Origin: Aquimarina brevivitae
Lineage (GTDB): Bacteria > Bacteroidota > Bacteroidia > Flavobacteriales > Flavobacteriaceae
DNA length: 64,000 bases
Reading direction: 5' to 3'
Assembly: GCF_004216895.1 (NCBI RefSeq)
Contig: NZ_SGXE01000002.1
Span: 124,001-188,000, forward strand
The notes under the pieces are model-generated. The model saw only the letters and a list, made by a program, of their open reading frames with translations. It was not told the origin of the DNA and made no database searches. Position numbers and translations under genes: made by a program. Position 1 is the stretch's first letter. The number at the start of each line of letters is the position of its first letter. Below, piece by piece: positions 52,061-59,800 of the stretch.

Positions 52061-52960
52061 TTAATTAAGTATAGTGATGATTTCACTAATGGAGTCAAAA
52101 TATTTATGATTAGTAGCACTTTCTTTGGGCATAAATGCGGTTTGTTTGCCAAGCATCCAGAAATCGTGTTGTTTATCCTTACATACAATATCATTAAAAC
52201 TTTGCACGTAGTCTACGGCTTGATCTTTTTCAGGTTTGATAGTAAAATAGGACACAAAAACTACGTTATCATGATATTTGGTTAGGCTAGTTAAACTGTC
52301 CAAAGGAATACTGGGACCTAAATATATGGCTTTGTATCCGGCAAGCAAAATTTCGTAGTGCACATATAGTAACCCCAATTCGTGTATTTCATTTTCTGGT
52401 AAAAATAATACAAAAGCCTTATCATTTTTCGTGGGCTTCGCAAATTGTAGTTTCTCAATATTCAAAAGCATTTTTTGCTTAATCAAATTGGTGATAAAAT
52501 GCTCGTGGGCGGGGTCAATAGTATTTGTTTGCCATAGTAAACCAATTTCCGTCAATAACGGAATAAATATATCTAAGAATATTTGCCTAAAGCTTCTTCG
52601 ATCGGTTAATTGCTCATAAGTGCCTAAAAAGAGCTCAAGATCAAAGTTAAGCATTGCGATTTTAAGTGAATTCAGAGCTTGATACTTGGTGCTGCTATCA
52701 GAAACAATACGTCTCACATATTCATTTATCTCCTCTTCATTAAGTTTTGAAATCCTAGAGATTTTATAACCACTATTAACAAGGTAAGTTACGTTAAGTA
52801 ATTTCTGCAGGCTCTTTAAATTGTACATTCGTATATTAGTATCAGTCCTGTCGGGCTCTAATAGATTATATCGCTTTTCCCATATACGAATAGTATGTGC
52901 TTTAATTCCTGAAAGATTTTCAAGATCTTTAATACTAAATGTTTGTTTAATATTGTTCAC
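52061..52960 (-). CDS. MerR-type regulator with B12-binding domain (CarH-like)
   Basis: A 299-residue regulator starting with GTG. Domains: N-terminal MerR helix-turn-helix (FSIKDLENLSGIKAHTIRIWEKRY, 8-31), a four-helix cap domain with the W143-x9-E153-H154 signature (WQTNTIDPAHEH), and a cobalamin-binding Rossmann domain with E191-x-H193-x-x-G196. These are the marks of CarH adenosylcobalamin photoreceptors, which release DNA in light and switch on carotenoid genes. The Asp of DxHxxG is Glu here. It heads the carotenoid operon. Confidence 0.82.
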   Translation of the reverse strand: MNNIKQTFSIKDLENLSGIKAHTIRIWEKRYNLLEPDRTDTNIRMYNLKSLQKLLNVTYLVNSGYKISRISKLNEEEINEYVRRIVSDSSTKYQALNSLKIAMLNFDLELFLGTYEQLTDRRSFRQIFLDIFIPLLTEIGLLWQTNTIDPAHEHFITNLIKQKMLLNIEKLQFAKPTKNDKAFVLFLPENEIHELGLLYVHYEILLAGYKAIYLGPSIPLDSLTSLTKYHDNVVFVSYFTIKPEKDQAVDYVQSFNDIVCKDKQHDFWMLGKQTAFMPKESATNHKYFDSISEIITILN

Positions 52961-52973
52961 CTTTAGCTAAAAA

Positions 52974-53100
52974 TGTTTAAACAAACATACTAAAAACTGG
53001 ATAGTAATTATTTCTTTATTTGTTAAAAATAAGTAGGTTTTTGTTAAAAGGTAACGATTTGAAATCTAAGATTATAAAATGAATAGCTTTTTTGTTAAAA
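52974..53100. promoter_or_regulatory. carH-crt control region with repeated TTTGTTAAAA
   Basis: The -7 box TATGTTTG lies on the minus strand (52989-52982) and abuts the palindrome TGTTTAAACA (52974-52983). Upstream of it, TTTGTTAAAA occurs three times in the same direction (53019-53028, 53040-53049, 53091-53100), two copies being 21 bases apart. No -33 TTG is seen, fitting a regulated promoter. The repeats are candidate CarH sites. Confidence 0.5.
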
Positions 53101-53142
53101 CCTTGTAATATTTATGGAATACGTAAAATTAGAAAAGTAAAG

Positions 53143-53226
53143 TGCCCACGACTGGATTCGAACCAGCACGTCCTTGCGAACACCACCCCCTCAAGATGGC
53201 GTGTCTACCAATTCCACCACGTGGGC
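53143..53226 (-). tRNA. tRNA-Leu (GAG)
   Basis: Read on the minus strand, a complete 84-base tRNA with a long variable arm: GCCCACG acceptor, anticodon stem CCATC/GGTGG with loop TTGAGGG giving anticodon GAG, variable arm TGTTCGCAAGGACG and T-arm CTGGTTCGAATCCAG. CCA is not encoded. Confidence 0.95.
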
Positions 53227-53281
53227 TTGAAGGTAAATATACAAACTAAAAAAAGTATCACAACAAAGTGATACTTTTTTG

Positions 53282-53354
53282 TGACCGGGCTGGGGCTCGA
53301 ACCCAGGACCCTCTCCTTAAAAGGGAGATGCTCTACCAACTGAGCTACCCGGTC
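53282..53354 (-). tRNA. tRNA-Lys (TTT), copy 1
   Basis: A 73-base tRNA on the minus strand with acceptor GACCGGG/CCCGGTC, D-arm GCTCAGTTGGTAGAGC, anticodon loop CTTTTAA (anticodon TTT) and T-arm CTGGGTTCGAGCCCCAG. It is identical to the copy at 53396. Confidence 0.96.
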
Positions 53355-53395
53355 ATTATGTGATATGAACTACGGTATTAAAATACACTAAAATG

Positions 53396-53468
53396 TGACC
53401 GGGCTGGGGCTCGAACCCAGGACCCTCTCCTTAAAAGGGAGATGCTCTACCAACTGAGCTACCCGGTC
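53396..53468 (-). tRNA. tRNA-Lys (TTT), copy 2
   Basis: Identical in sequence to the tRNA-Lys at 53282-53354 and 41 bases upstream of it on the minus strand. The three tRNA genes look like one transcript. Confidence 0.96.
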
Positions 53469-53609
53469 AAATAATAAGCATTCTTATTTCCTGAATGCGG
53501 GTGCAAATATACTATCAATAATTTATTTTTCAAGAAGAATTTGAGATAAATTTCAGAATTCCTCAAAATCGCAATTTTTTGTTAGTACCTTGCGTAAAAA
53601 AAGTAAATA

Positions 53610-54128
53610 ATGAAAATTGTTTTAATGGGATACATGGGAAGTGGTAAGTCTACGATTGGCAAGCAGTTAGCCCAAAGTCTAAAGTATCCTTTTGTTGATT
53701 TAGATGAATATATTGAAGTACAAGAACAATTATCGATAAAAGAACTTTTTTCTCAAAAAGGGGAGTTGTATTTTAGGAAAAAGGAATCTTTCTTTCTACA
53801 AAAGCTCTTAAAAGAACATCAAAATTTGGTACTAAGCTTGGGTGGAGGCACCCCTTGTTTTGCAGGTAACTTAGAAGCACTACAACAACAAGGTTCAGTG
53901 AGTGTGTATTTAAAATCTTCAATAAAAGTGCTTACAGATCGTTTGTTTAAAGAAAAGGATCAAAGACCATTAATTGCTCATGTAACCGAAAAGGGTCAGC
54001 TAGAAGATTTTATACGAAAACATCTTTTTGAACGCGCTTTTTATTACAATCAAGCAAATATCATCGCAAATACAGATAATAAATCAATATCAGAGATTGT
54101 GTCTAACCTTAGTGAGGAAGTGTGCTAA
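53610..54128 (+). CDS. aroK: Shikimate kinase
   Basis: A 172-residue kinase that phosphorylates shikimate on the way to chorismate. Walker A is MGYMGSGKSTIG, the shikimate-binding Asp is in DLDEYIE, the Arg in FRKKESFF, Walker B-like GGGTPC, and the lid has KDQRPLI. The stop codon overlaps the stop of the convergent phosphoribosyltransferase gene. Confidence 0.94.
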   Translation: MKIVLMGYMGSGKSTIGKQLAQSLKYPFVDLDEYIEVQEQLSIKELFSQKGELYFRKKESFFLQKLLKEHQNLVLSLGGGTPCFAGNLEALQQQGSVSVYLKSSIKVLTDRLFKEKDQRPLIAHVTEKGQLEDFIRKHLFERAFYYNQANIIANTDNKSISEIVSNLSEEVC

Positions 54129-54625
54129 TTTAAAATAGCTATATCTTCTTCACCAAATTGTACTGTGATGTGCTCTTTTAGCGAAGTAGATAAAGAAATA
54201 CCTTTGAAATCTGCTTTAATCGGATACTTTTTATGGTTTCGATTTACTAATACGGCGGTTTTAAATTGTTTTAAGGGTACGTCCAAAAAATGCTTGACAC
54301 CGTAGATTAAGGCAGTCCCAGAATTTAACACATCATCTGCAAGTATTAGCGATTTATTGCGATAGGCTTCTGGGGAAAGATCTGTCGTGACTGTATTATG
54401 AGGCGCTTTTTTGTCCATAGAAACCTTACAAAGGGTAACTCTTATATCAGAAATCTTTTCGAGTATTGCTTTTATTTTATTTGCAAAAACGTACCCATTG
54501 TCAGCAATACCAGCGAGTACGATTTCTTTTTCATCAACATTAGTTTCATAAATTTGATAGGCTATTCTTTTAATTTTATGCTGAATTTGTTTATGATCCA
54601 GTATGGTACTGCTTTTAGTTTCCAT
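54125..54625 (-). CDS. PyrR-like phosphoribosyltransferase
   Basis: A 166-residue type I phosphoribosyltransferase. The PRPP loop is LILADDVLNSGTAL, and the N-terminal strand VLAGIADNGYVFANKI and the loop CKVSMDKKAP are typical of the PyrR/uracil PRTase-like group of Bacteroidota. The substrate is uncertain. METKSS at 54625 was taken as the start because the preceding 9 codons lack conservation. It ends in a 4-base convergent overlap with aroK and follows the methyltransferase gene. Confidence 0.72.
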   Translation of the reverse strand: METKSSTILDHKQIQHKIKRIAYQIYETNVDEKEIVLAGIADNGYVFANKIKAILEKISDIRVTLCKVSMDKKAPHNTVTTDLSPEAYRNKSLILADDVLNSGTALIYGVKHFLDVPLKQFKTAVLVNRNHKKYPIKADFKGISLSTSLKEHITVQFGEEDIAILN

Positions 54626-54638
54626 GATTGCTATTTGC

Positions 54639-55220
54639 TTAATTGTTTTCAAAGATAAAAAACAGTTCGTTACCTTGTCTCGGAGGAATAGAATTATAAC
54701 AAGGAGCTAAGGTGCTAATGTTGAAAAAGTTTGAAAATAATTTTTGATAGTCTTCCTTTACTCCTCCAAAAGGAGGGCCTGGTTTTTCAAACTCAGACGC
54801 AAATAATACACCTACAATTTTACCCTGTGGTTTTAAAAGTTTTTGGACCTGTAGGCAATAGCGTTCTCTTTTTTCTTTGGGTATGGCACAAAAAAAAGTT
54901 TGCTCTAGGATAATATCAAATGTATTTGTGTAGTTAAAAAAATCTTTAACAATCACTTGTTCCTTTGGAAAATCCGGTATTTTTTGCATAAATCCCTCCA
55001 GAACTTTGGGTACGAAATCTAAGATATAAATATTGGTATATCCTTGTCGATATAAATAAGCTGCCTCATAAGCGTTACCAGCCCCCGGGATAAGAATTTT
55101 AATTGTTTTTTCTTCAATCTGGGTAATATACTCCACAAGCGCTGGTGCAGGATAGCCAATATCCCAACCCGTTTGTTGCGTTTGGTAACGCTCAGCCCAG
55201 TAGTTTTTGTCTAATTTCAT
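54639..55220 (-). CDS. TPMT-family SAM methyltransferase
   Basis: A 193-residue class I methyltransferase of the thiopurine S-methyltransferase family. Visible are WAERYQTQQTGWDIGYPAP at the N-terminus, the SAM motif ILIPGAGNAYEAAYL, the acidic strand IYILDFVP and EQTFFCAIPKEKRERY. Substrates in bacteria may be thiols, selenium or tellurium species, or halides; none can be assigned here. It overlaps the S4-domain gene upstream by 4 bases. Confidence 0.82.
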   Translation of the reverse strand: MKLDKNYWAERYQTQQTGWDIGYPAPALVEYITQIEEKTIKILIPGAGNAYEAAYLYRQGYTNIYILDFVPKVLEGFMQKIPDFPKEQVIVKDFFNYTNTFDIILEQTFFCAIPKEKRERYCLQVQKLLKPQGKIVGVLFASEFEKPGPPFGGVKEDYQKLFSNFFNISTLAPCYNSIPPRQGNELFFIFENN

Positions 55221-55612
55221 TCTTCTTTGTCTTTGGCATCTGTATTATCCCAATCGAACCAATCATCAAGATCTCTTCGGTCTTTTTTGGTAGGTCGGCC
55301 ACTACCTTTTTTGCGATAATACTCTTTGGAGTATTTTAACAGATCCAATTTTTGCAACCTTTCCTCAGGAGTTACGTCTTTTCGATAGATATCAACAAGT
55401 TTAGCACCCACTCGATTATCTGGGATGTCTAATACTACAATTTCATAATTAATTTGGTTTTTGCGTACCGTAATTTTATCTGTAGGATATACCTCGCGCG
55501 ATGGTTTAATCAAATCACCGTTTACGCGTACCTTTCCTTCTTTGCAAGCTTTAGAAGAAATGCTCCTGGTTTTAAAGTACCTGATACACCATAAATATTT
55601 ATCAACACGCAT
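55217..55612 (-). CDS. S4-domain RNA-binding protein (Hsp15-like)
   Basis: A 131-residue protein beginning with an S4 RNA-binding domain (MRVDKYLWCIRYFKTRSISS, CKEGKVRVNGDLIKPSREV) followed by a basic, Lys/Arg-rich tail (YRKKGSGRPTKKDRRDLDDW). Hsp15/HslR binds stalled 50S subunits with nascent chains during heat stress. It is coupled to the methyltransferase gene by a 4-base overlap. Confidence 0.88.
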   Translation of the reverse strand: MRVDKYLWCIRYFKTRSISSKACKEGKVRVNGDLIKPSREVYPTDKITVRKNQINYEIVVLDIPDNRVGAKLVDIYRKDVTPEERLQKLDLLKYSKEYYRKKGSGRPTKKDRRDLDDWFDWDNTDAKDKEE

Positions 55613-55704
55613 AATAAAGTCTTAAAAAAATGTTTTTATTCTCTACTAATTATAAAACAAAAGTACAAGAAAATCGTATCTTGCGCCCTCAAAAAGGTAA
55701 TGAG

Positions 55705-56925
55705 ATGAAATTTGTAACATATCTTCTTTTGGCAATAGCCATATGTACAGTGGTATATTCCTGTCGCAAAGATGATGATAATGAGGTAGTAGCTGTCCCG
55801 GTAAGAGATCGGGGCGAACAACAAATCGTAGATGATGCGCTATTACAAGATTATCTTAGAACGCATTTTTATACGCTACAGGATATAGATTTAAATAATG
55901 ATGATATTGCAGAATATCAGGTACCTATCTTTGATACCATAGCAGGTGATAATTCAGGGCAGCAATCGATTTGGGATTCTGGTTTACTAGAAACAAAATC
56001 TATTACCAGAAATGATGTGAATTATACGTTATATATCTTAAAATTTAACGAAGGTGCTGGGATTAGTGAACGTAAAAGTTCACCGGTATTTACAGACTCG
56101 ACCTATGTTACGTATAGAGGAGAAATCCTGTATGATAACGTAGATGCTGATGGAGACGGTATCCCGGACGTAGCTGATGTAGATGCTGACGGAGATGGTG
56201 TCGCTGATGTGATTGACGAAGAAGTAAGAACAGACAGGGATGGAGACGGAATTGCTGATGACAGTGATGCAGATGATGATGGTACACCTGGAACTGACCC
56301 TGGTAAAGAAGACAGTGATGGTGATGGAATTATAGACGAAAAAGATCCTGTAGATAATACGGATCTTGACAGAAGAGTATTTGATAGTGCTGTGACTCCA
56401 GTTTGGTTTAATCTAGTATCTGTAATAGAAGGGTTTAGAGAAGCAACTGTGGATTTCAAAGTTTCATCAGGCTTAGAAAGTCCTCCGCCAGCTGATGGAA
56501 CGGTAGATTACATCGATGACTTTGGGGACTTTACAGTATTCATCCCTTCAGGTTTAGCGTATTATGTAAATCCTCCTCTAGGTTCTGGAATACCTTTGTA
56601 TTCTTCTTTAGTATTTAACGTACAATTGTATGAGTTAAATGAAGCAGATCACGATAGAGATGGAATTCCTTCATATCTTGAAGATTTGGATGGAGATCGA
56701 TTAGTTATTGATGAAGACGATGATACAGATAATAATGGTTTTTCGAATTATATAGACGCGGATGATGATGGTGATGGTACGCCTACTAAAGATGAGATCA
56801 CCGAATTAGGTGATTTGAACAATGATGGAAGCATATCCTTAGATGAATTGGTTTTTTATGATGATGATGGTGATGGGGTACCGAATCATTTAGATCCTGA
56901 TGATGATGAATTTAAAAATGATTAA
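55705..56925 (+). CDS. FKBP-type lipoprotein interrupted by an Asp-rich calcium-binding-like insert
   Basis: A 406-residue lipoprotein (AICTVVYSC, Cys20). An FKBP-type isomerase fold is split: strand VTYRGEIL at 135-142, then an insert (about 146-222) of thrombospondin-type-3-like DxDxDGIxD units, then the rest of the FKBP (VFDSAVTPVWFNLVSVIEGF, FIPSGLAYY, IPLYSSLVFNVQLYEL) to about 310. A second Asp-rich, EF-hand-like tail (about 315-406, DLNNDGSISLDEL) follows. It is probably a periplasmic or surface foldase stabilised by calcium; activity is not assured. Confidence 0.75.
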   Translation: MKFVTYLLLAIAICTVVYSCRKDDDNEVVAVPVRDRGEQQIVDDALLQDYLRTHFYTLQDIDLNNDDIAEYQVPIFDTIAGDNSGQQSIWDSGLLETKSITRNDVNYTLYILKFNEGAGISERKSSPVFTDSTYVTYRGEILYDNVDADGDGIPDVADVDADGDGVADVIDEEVRTDRDGDGIADDSDADDDGTPGTDPGKEDSDGDGIIDEKDPVDNTDLDRRVFDSAVTPVWFNLVSVIEGFREATVDFKVSSGLESPPPADGTVDYIDDFGDFTVFIPSGLAYYVNPPLGSGIPLYSSLVFNVQLYELNEADHDRDGIPSYLEDLDGDRLVIDEDDDTDNNGFSNYIDADDDGDGTPTKDEITELGDLNNDGSISLDELVFYDDDGDGVPNHLDPDDDEFKND

Positions 56926-56983
56926 GTTATACTTAAACTACGCATAGTAGCTAGGTAAAATGTATGTACTTTACAAATAGTAT

Positions 56984-57018
56984 AAAAGCCAGTAAGATTT
57001 ATTTCTACTGGCTTTTTT
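56984..57018. terminator. Hairpin terminator between the FKBP gene and the porin gene
   Basis: AAAAGCCAGTA (56984-56994) and TACTGGCTTTT (57006-57016) with an 11-base loop and a T run, between convergent genes; it can serve both. Confidence 0.82.
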
Positions 57019-57039
57019 CATTTTGGTCACAAGGACCTT

Positions 57040-57660
57040 TTATAAATCTAATCCAATACTAAGAATGAACTGATTTGGGCGTGAATCAACACGTACATCA
57101 CTTCCTGTATTTGTATCGATTGCTTGAGCCTGGTTATCAGTAAAACCTCTCTCGTATCGGATATCCGCATTAAATGGGCCGATTTGAATTCCGGTTCCAA
57201 ATTGAAAGCCTATGGTAAACTCATTTTTTACATCACCTAATCGGACATCATCTAAATCATTCTCTACCATATATTGCAAGGATGGTCCACCAAAAACATG
57301 AAAAACTTTAAGTACTCTCACCCCCGCCAAAATTGGTAGATCCAATTTTTGAATATCATACCCCAGCTTGCGGTTATCTACGGTATAACTACTACTGTTT
57401 TTAGTGTACTGTAGCTCTGGTTTTAAGTAGAATTTATCAGAGAGATCTCCACGGAGAAATACCCCAAAATGATATCCAATTCTGTCATTGGCATCTTCTG
57501 TGATAATGTTGGAGCCAGCTCCAGTAAGATCTCTAATTTCAATTTCACCATTATCGCCGTAGTTAAGCCCAGCTTTAAGTCCAAATGTAATTCCACTACC
57601 GTTTTGTGCCATTGTTACACTACTAACAGTAATGAAAAATAAAATAATTGCTTTTTTCAT
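57040..57660 (-). CDS. Outer-membrane beta-barrel protein
   Basis: A 206-residue exported protein (signal ending SVTMAQ) of the PorT-like / OMP_b-brl family, with alternating strands (GITFGLKAGLNYG, YHFGVFLRGDL, KFYLKPELQYTK, GVRVLKVFHVFGGPSLQY) and a C-terminal strand QFILSIGLDL. Its role is unknown. It is a single gene followed on the minus strand by a hairpin terminator and preceded by the transketolase terminator. Confidence 0.8.
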   Translation of the reverse strand: MKKAIILFFITVSSVTMAQNGSGITFGLKAGLNYGDNGEIEIRDLTGAGSNIITEDANDRIGYHFGVFLRGDLSDKFYLKPELQYTKNSSSYTVDNRKLGYDIQKLDLPILAGVRVLKVFHVFGGPSLQYMVENDLDDVRLGDVKNEFTIGFQFGTGIQIGPFNADIRYERGFTDNQAQAIDTNTGSDVRVDSRPNQFILSIGLDL

Positions 57661-57712
57661 CTTTCTTTAAAAGAGTTTTAATTCATAAATGTTTCAGTTT
57701 TTCTAAAATCAA

Positions 57713-57739
57713 AAAGGGTACCAAAAATTGATACCCTTT
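57713..57739 (-). terminator. Terminator of the transketolase operon
   Basis: AAAGGGTA (57713-57720) and TACCCTTT (57732-57739); on the minus strand the stem is followed by TTTTTGATTTT, 27 bases after the end of the transketolase gene. Confidence 0.75.
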
Positions 57740-57765
57740 ATTATTGCTATTTGAGAAAGCAAATT

Positions 57766-58719
57766 TTATTTTCTCTTCATTACCTTTTCAGCAGCTTTAC
57801 TGATAGATAAAGCATTAAGACCGTACTTTTCCATAAGTTGTGCTGGTGTACCACTTTCACCAAAGGTGTCCTGAGTTCCAATAAATTCCTGAGGACAAGG
57901 ATGATTCGTTGAAAGTACTCTAGCAACACTTTCTCCCAAACCACCATAAATATTATGCTCTTCTGCAGTAACTACGCAGCCTGTTTTTTTAACCGAAGCT
58001 AATATAGCTTCACTATCCAAAGGCTTGATCGTATGTATATTTATTACTTCTGCACTAATACCTTTTTCTTCTAACGATGCTGCCGCTTGTATAGCTTCCC
58101 AAACCAAATGACCAGTTGCTACAATAGTCACATCTTTTCCTTCTAATAAACGTACTGCCTTACCAATCTCAAAATTTTGATCTTCAGCAGTAAAGTTTGC
58201 CACTTTAGGACGTCCAAATCTTAGGTATACCGGTCCGTTGTGTTTAGCAATGGCAATAGTGGCTGCCTTAGTTTGATTAAAATCACAAGTGTTGATCACT
58301 GTCATTCCAGGTAGCATTTTCATTAGGCCGATATCCTCTAGGATTTGATGCGTAGCACCATCTTCTCCCAAGGTTAAACCAGCGTGCGAAGCACAGATCT
58401 TAACATTTTTACCGGAGTATGCTATGGATTGTCGTATTTGATCATAAACACGTCCGGTGGAAAAGTTAGCAAATGTACCAGTAAACGGTATTTTACCTCC
58501 AATTGTCATTCCGGCTGCTATACCCATCATATTAGCTTCGGCTATACCTACTTGGAAGAAGCGATCTGGATGATTTTCTTTAAAGGCATCCATTTTTAGG
58601 GATCCGGTAAGATCAGCACATAAGGCCACCACGTTTTCATTTGCTTTACCAAGTTCTTCTAATCCAGCTCCAAAACCTGAACGTGTATCTTTTTTTCCTG
58701 TATCTGTATATTTTTTCAT
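57766..58719 (-). CDS. tkt: Transketolase, C-terminal subunit
   Basis: A 317-residue protein equal to the pyrimidine-binding and C-terminal domains of transketolase (TRSGFGAGLEELGKANENVVAL, FFQVGIAEANMMGIAAG, FGRPKVANF, ITAEEHNIYGGLGESVA). Together with the N-terminal subunit it transfers C2 units in the pentose phosphate pathway. Split transketolases are common in Bacteroidota and archaea. It starts 25 bases after the N-terminal subunit gene. Confidence 0.92.
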   Translation of the reverse strand: MKKYTDTGKKDTRSGFGAGLEELGKANENVVALCADLTGSLKMDAFKENHPDRFFQVGIAEANMMGIAAGMTIGGKIPFTGTFANFSTGRVYDQIRQSIAYSGKNVKICASHAGLTLGEDGATHQILEDIGLMKMLPGMTVINTCDFNQTKAATIAIAKHNGPVYLRFGRPKVANFTAEDQNFEIGKAVRLLEGKDVTIVATGHLVWEAIQAAASLEEKGISAEVINIHTIKPLDSEAILASVKKTGCVVTAEEHNIYGGLGESVARVLSTNHPCPQEFIGTQDTFGESGTPAQLMEKYGLNALSISKAAEKVMKRK

Positions 58720-58744
58720 GTATTCGATTTTTTAAAAGGGATTA

Positions 58745-59590
58745 TTAATAATCTCCTAGGGTTTCAGGATTTTGAGCTAAACCGTTTTCTAATTGTTCAT
58801 CATTCGGTGCTTTACCGTGCCAGGCGTGGGTGTGCATCATAAAGTCCACGCCATTACCCATTACCGTATGCATTAAAATACAAACAGGTTTTCCTTTACC
58901 AGTTCTTGATTTTGCTTCCTTAAGTCCATCGATAACTGCAGTGATGTTGTTTCCGTCCTTAATTTCCATAACATCCCAACCAAATGCTTCAAATTTGGCT
59001 TTTAAATCGCCCAATGGTAAAACATCATCTGTTGATCCATCGATTTGCTGTCCGTTGTAATCGATAGTACTGATTAGATTATCTACTTTTTTTCCAGCCG
59101 CGTACATAGCTGCTTCCCAAACTTGTCCTTCCTGTAATTCGCCATCTCCGTGCAGGCTATAGATTAGATGGTCGTCGTTATTTAATTTTTTAGATAACGC
59201 TGCGCCAATAGCAACGGACATTCCTTGTCCAAGTGACCCAGAGGCAATTCGTACACCTGGTAAGCCTTCGTGAGTAGTGGGATGCCCCTGTAATCTACTA
59301 TCGATTAGTCTAAAGGTGTTAAGTTCCTCAACCGGAAAGTATCCGCTACGTGCTAAAACGCTATAGTAAACTGGAGAAATATGACCATTAGAGAGAAAAA
59401 ATAAATCTTCTCCAATTCCATCCATTTCAAATCCATCATTTCTTTCTAGGATTTCCTGATAAAGAGCAACAAAAAATTCGGCACAGCCCAAAGAGCCTCC
59501 GGGATGTCCTGAATTTACTTTATGTACCTGGCGTAGAATATCTCTACGGACCTGGGTTACAAAATCTTCTAATTGTGTTGTGTTTGGCAT
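58745..59590 (-). CDS. tkt: Transketolase, N-terminal subunit
   Basis: A 281-residue protein with the thiamine diphosphate-binding half: HKVNSGHPGGSLGCAEFFVAL, FFLSNGHISPVYYS, SLGQGMSVAIGAALS and the ThDP motif LHGDGELQEGQVWEAAMYAA ending near IDYNGQQIDG. It forms the active site with the C-terminal subunit encoded next. It has its own good promoter. Confidence 0.93.
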   Translation of the reverse strand: MPNTTQLEDFVTQVRRDILRQVHKVNSGHPGGSLGCAEFFVALYQEILERNDGFEMDGIGEDLFFLSNGHISPVYYSVLARSGYFPVEELNTFRLIDSRLQGHPTTHEGLPGVRIASGSLGQGMSVAIGAALSKKLNNDDHLIYSLHGDGELQEGQVWEAAMYAAGKKVDNLISTIDYNGQQIDGSTDDVLPLGDLKAKFEAFGWDVMEIKDGNNITAVIDGLKEAKSRTGKGKPVCILMHTVMGNGVDFMMHTHAWHGKAPNDEQLENGLAQNPETLGDY

Positions 59591-59615
59591 TATGAACCTT
59601 ATTACGTTTAAGCCG

Positions 59616-59645
59616 CAAAAATAAATCTTTTGTGTCCTGCTACAA
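59616..59645 (-). promoter_or_regulatory. Promoter of the split transketolase operon
   Basis: On the minus strand TTG (59645-59643), 19 bases, TATTTTTG (59623-59616), 26 bases before the start codon. Confidence 0.75.
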
Positions 59646-59711
59646 AATGAATAATAGCCTTTTAATTAAAAGATTATTGTTAATAACCTACTTTTTAAAA
59701 AGATTAGAGAA

Positions 59712-59739
59712 TTGAAGTTAGATTAGTTGCCTATCTTTG
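59712..59739 (+). promoter_or_regulatory. Promoter of tgt
   Basis: TTG (59712-59714), 17 bases, TATCTTTG (59732-59739), 62 bases before the tgt start. Confidence 0.7.
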
Positions 59740-59800
59740 CCGTTCAATTTTTACCAAATGCTTATTTATACGGCATAAATAGCTATAGCGCGTCAATTCT

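Noticed and set aside
53282..53468. Tandem tRNA-Lys as an integration site for a genomic island
   Set aside because: No integrase, no direct repeat of a tRNA 3' end outside the genes, and ordinary core genes on both sides.
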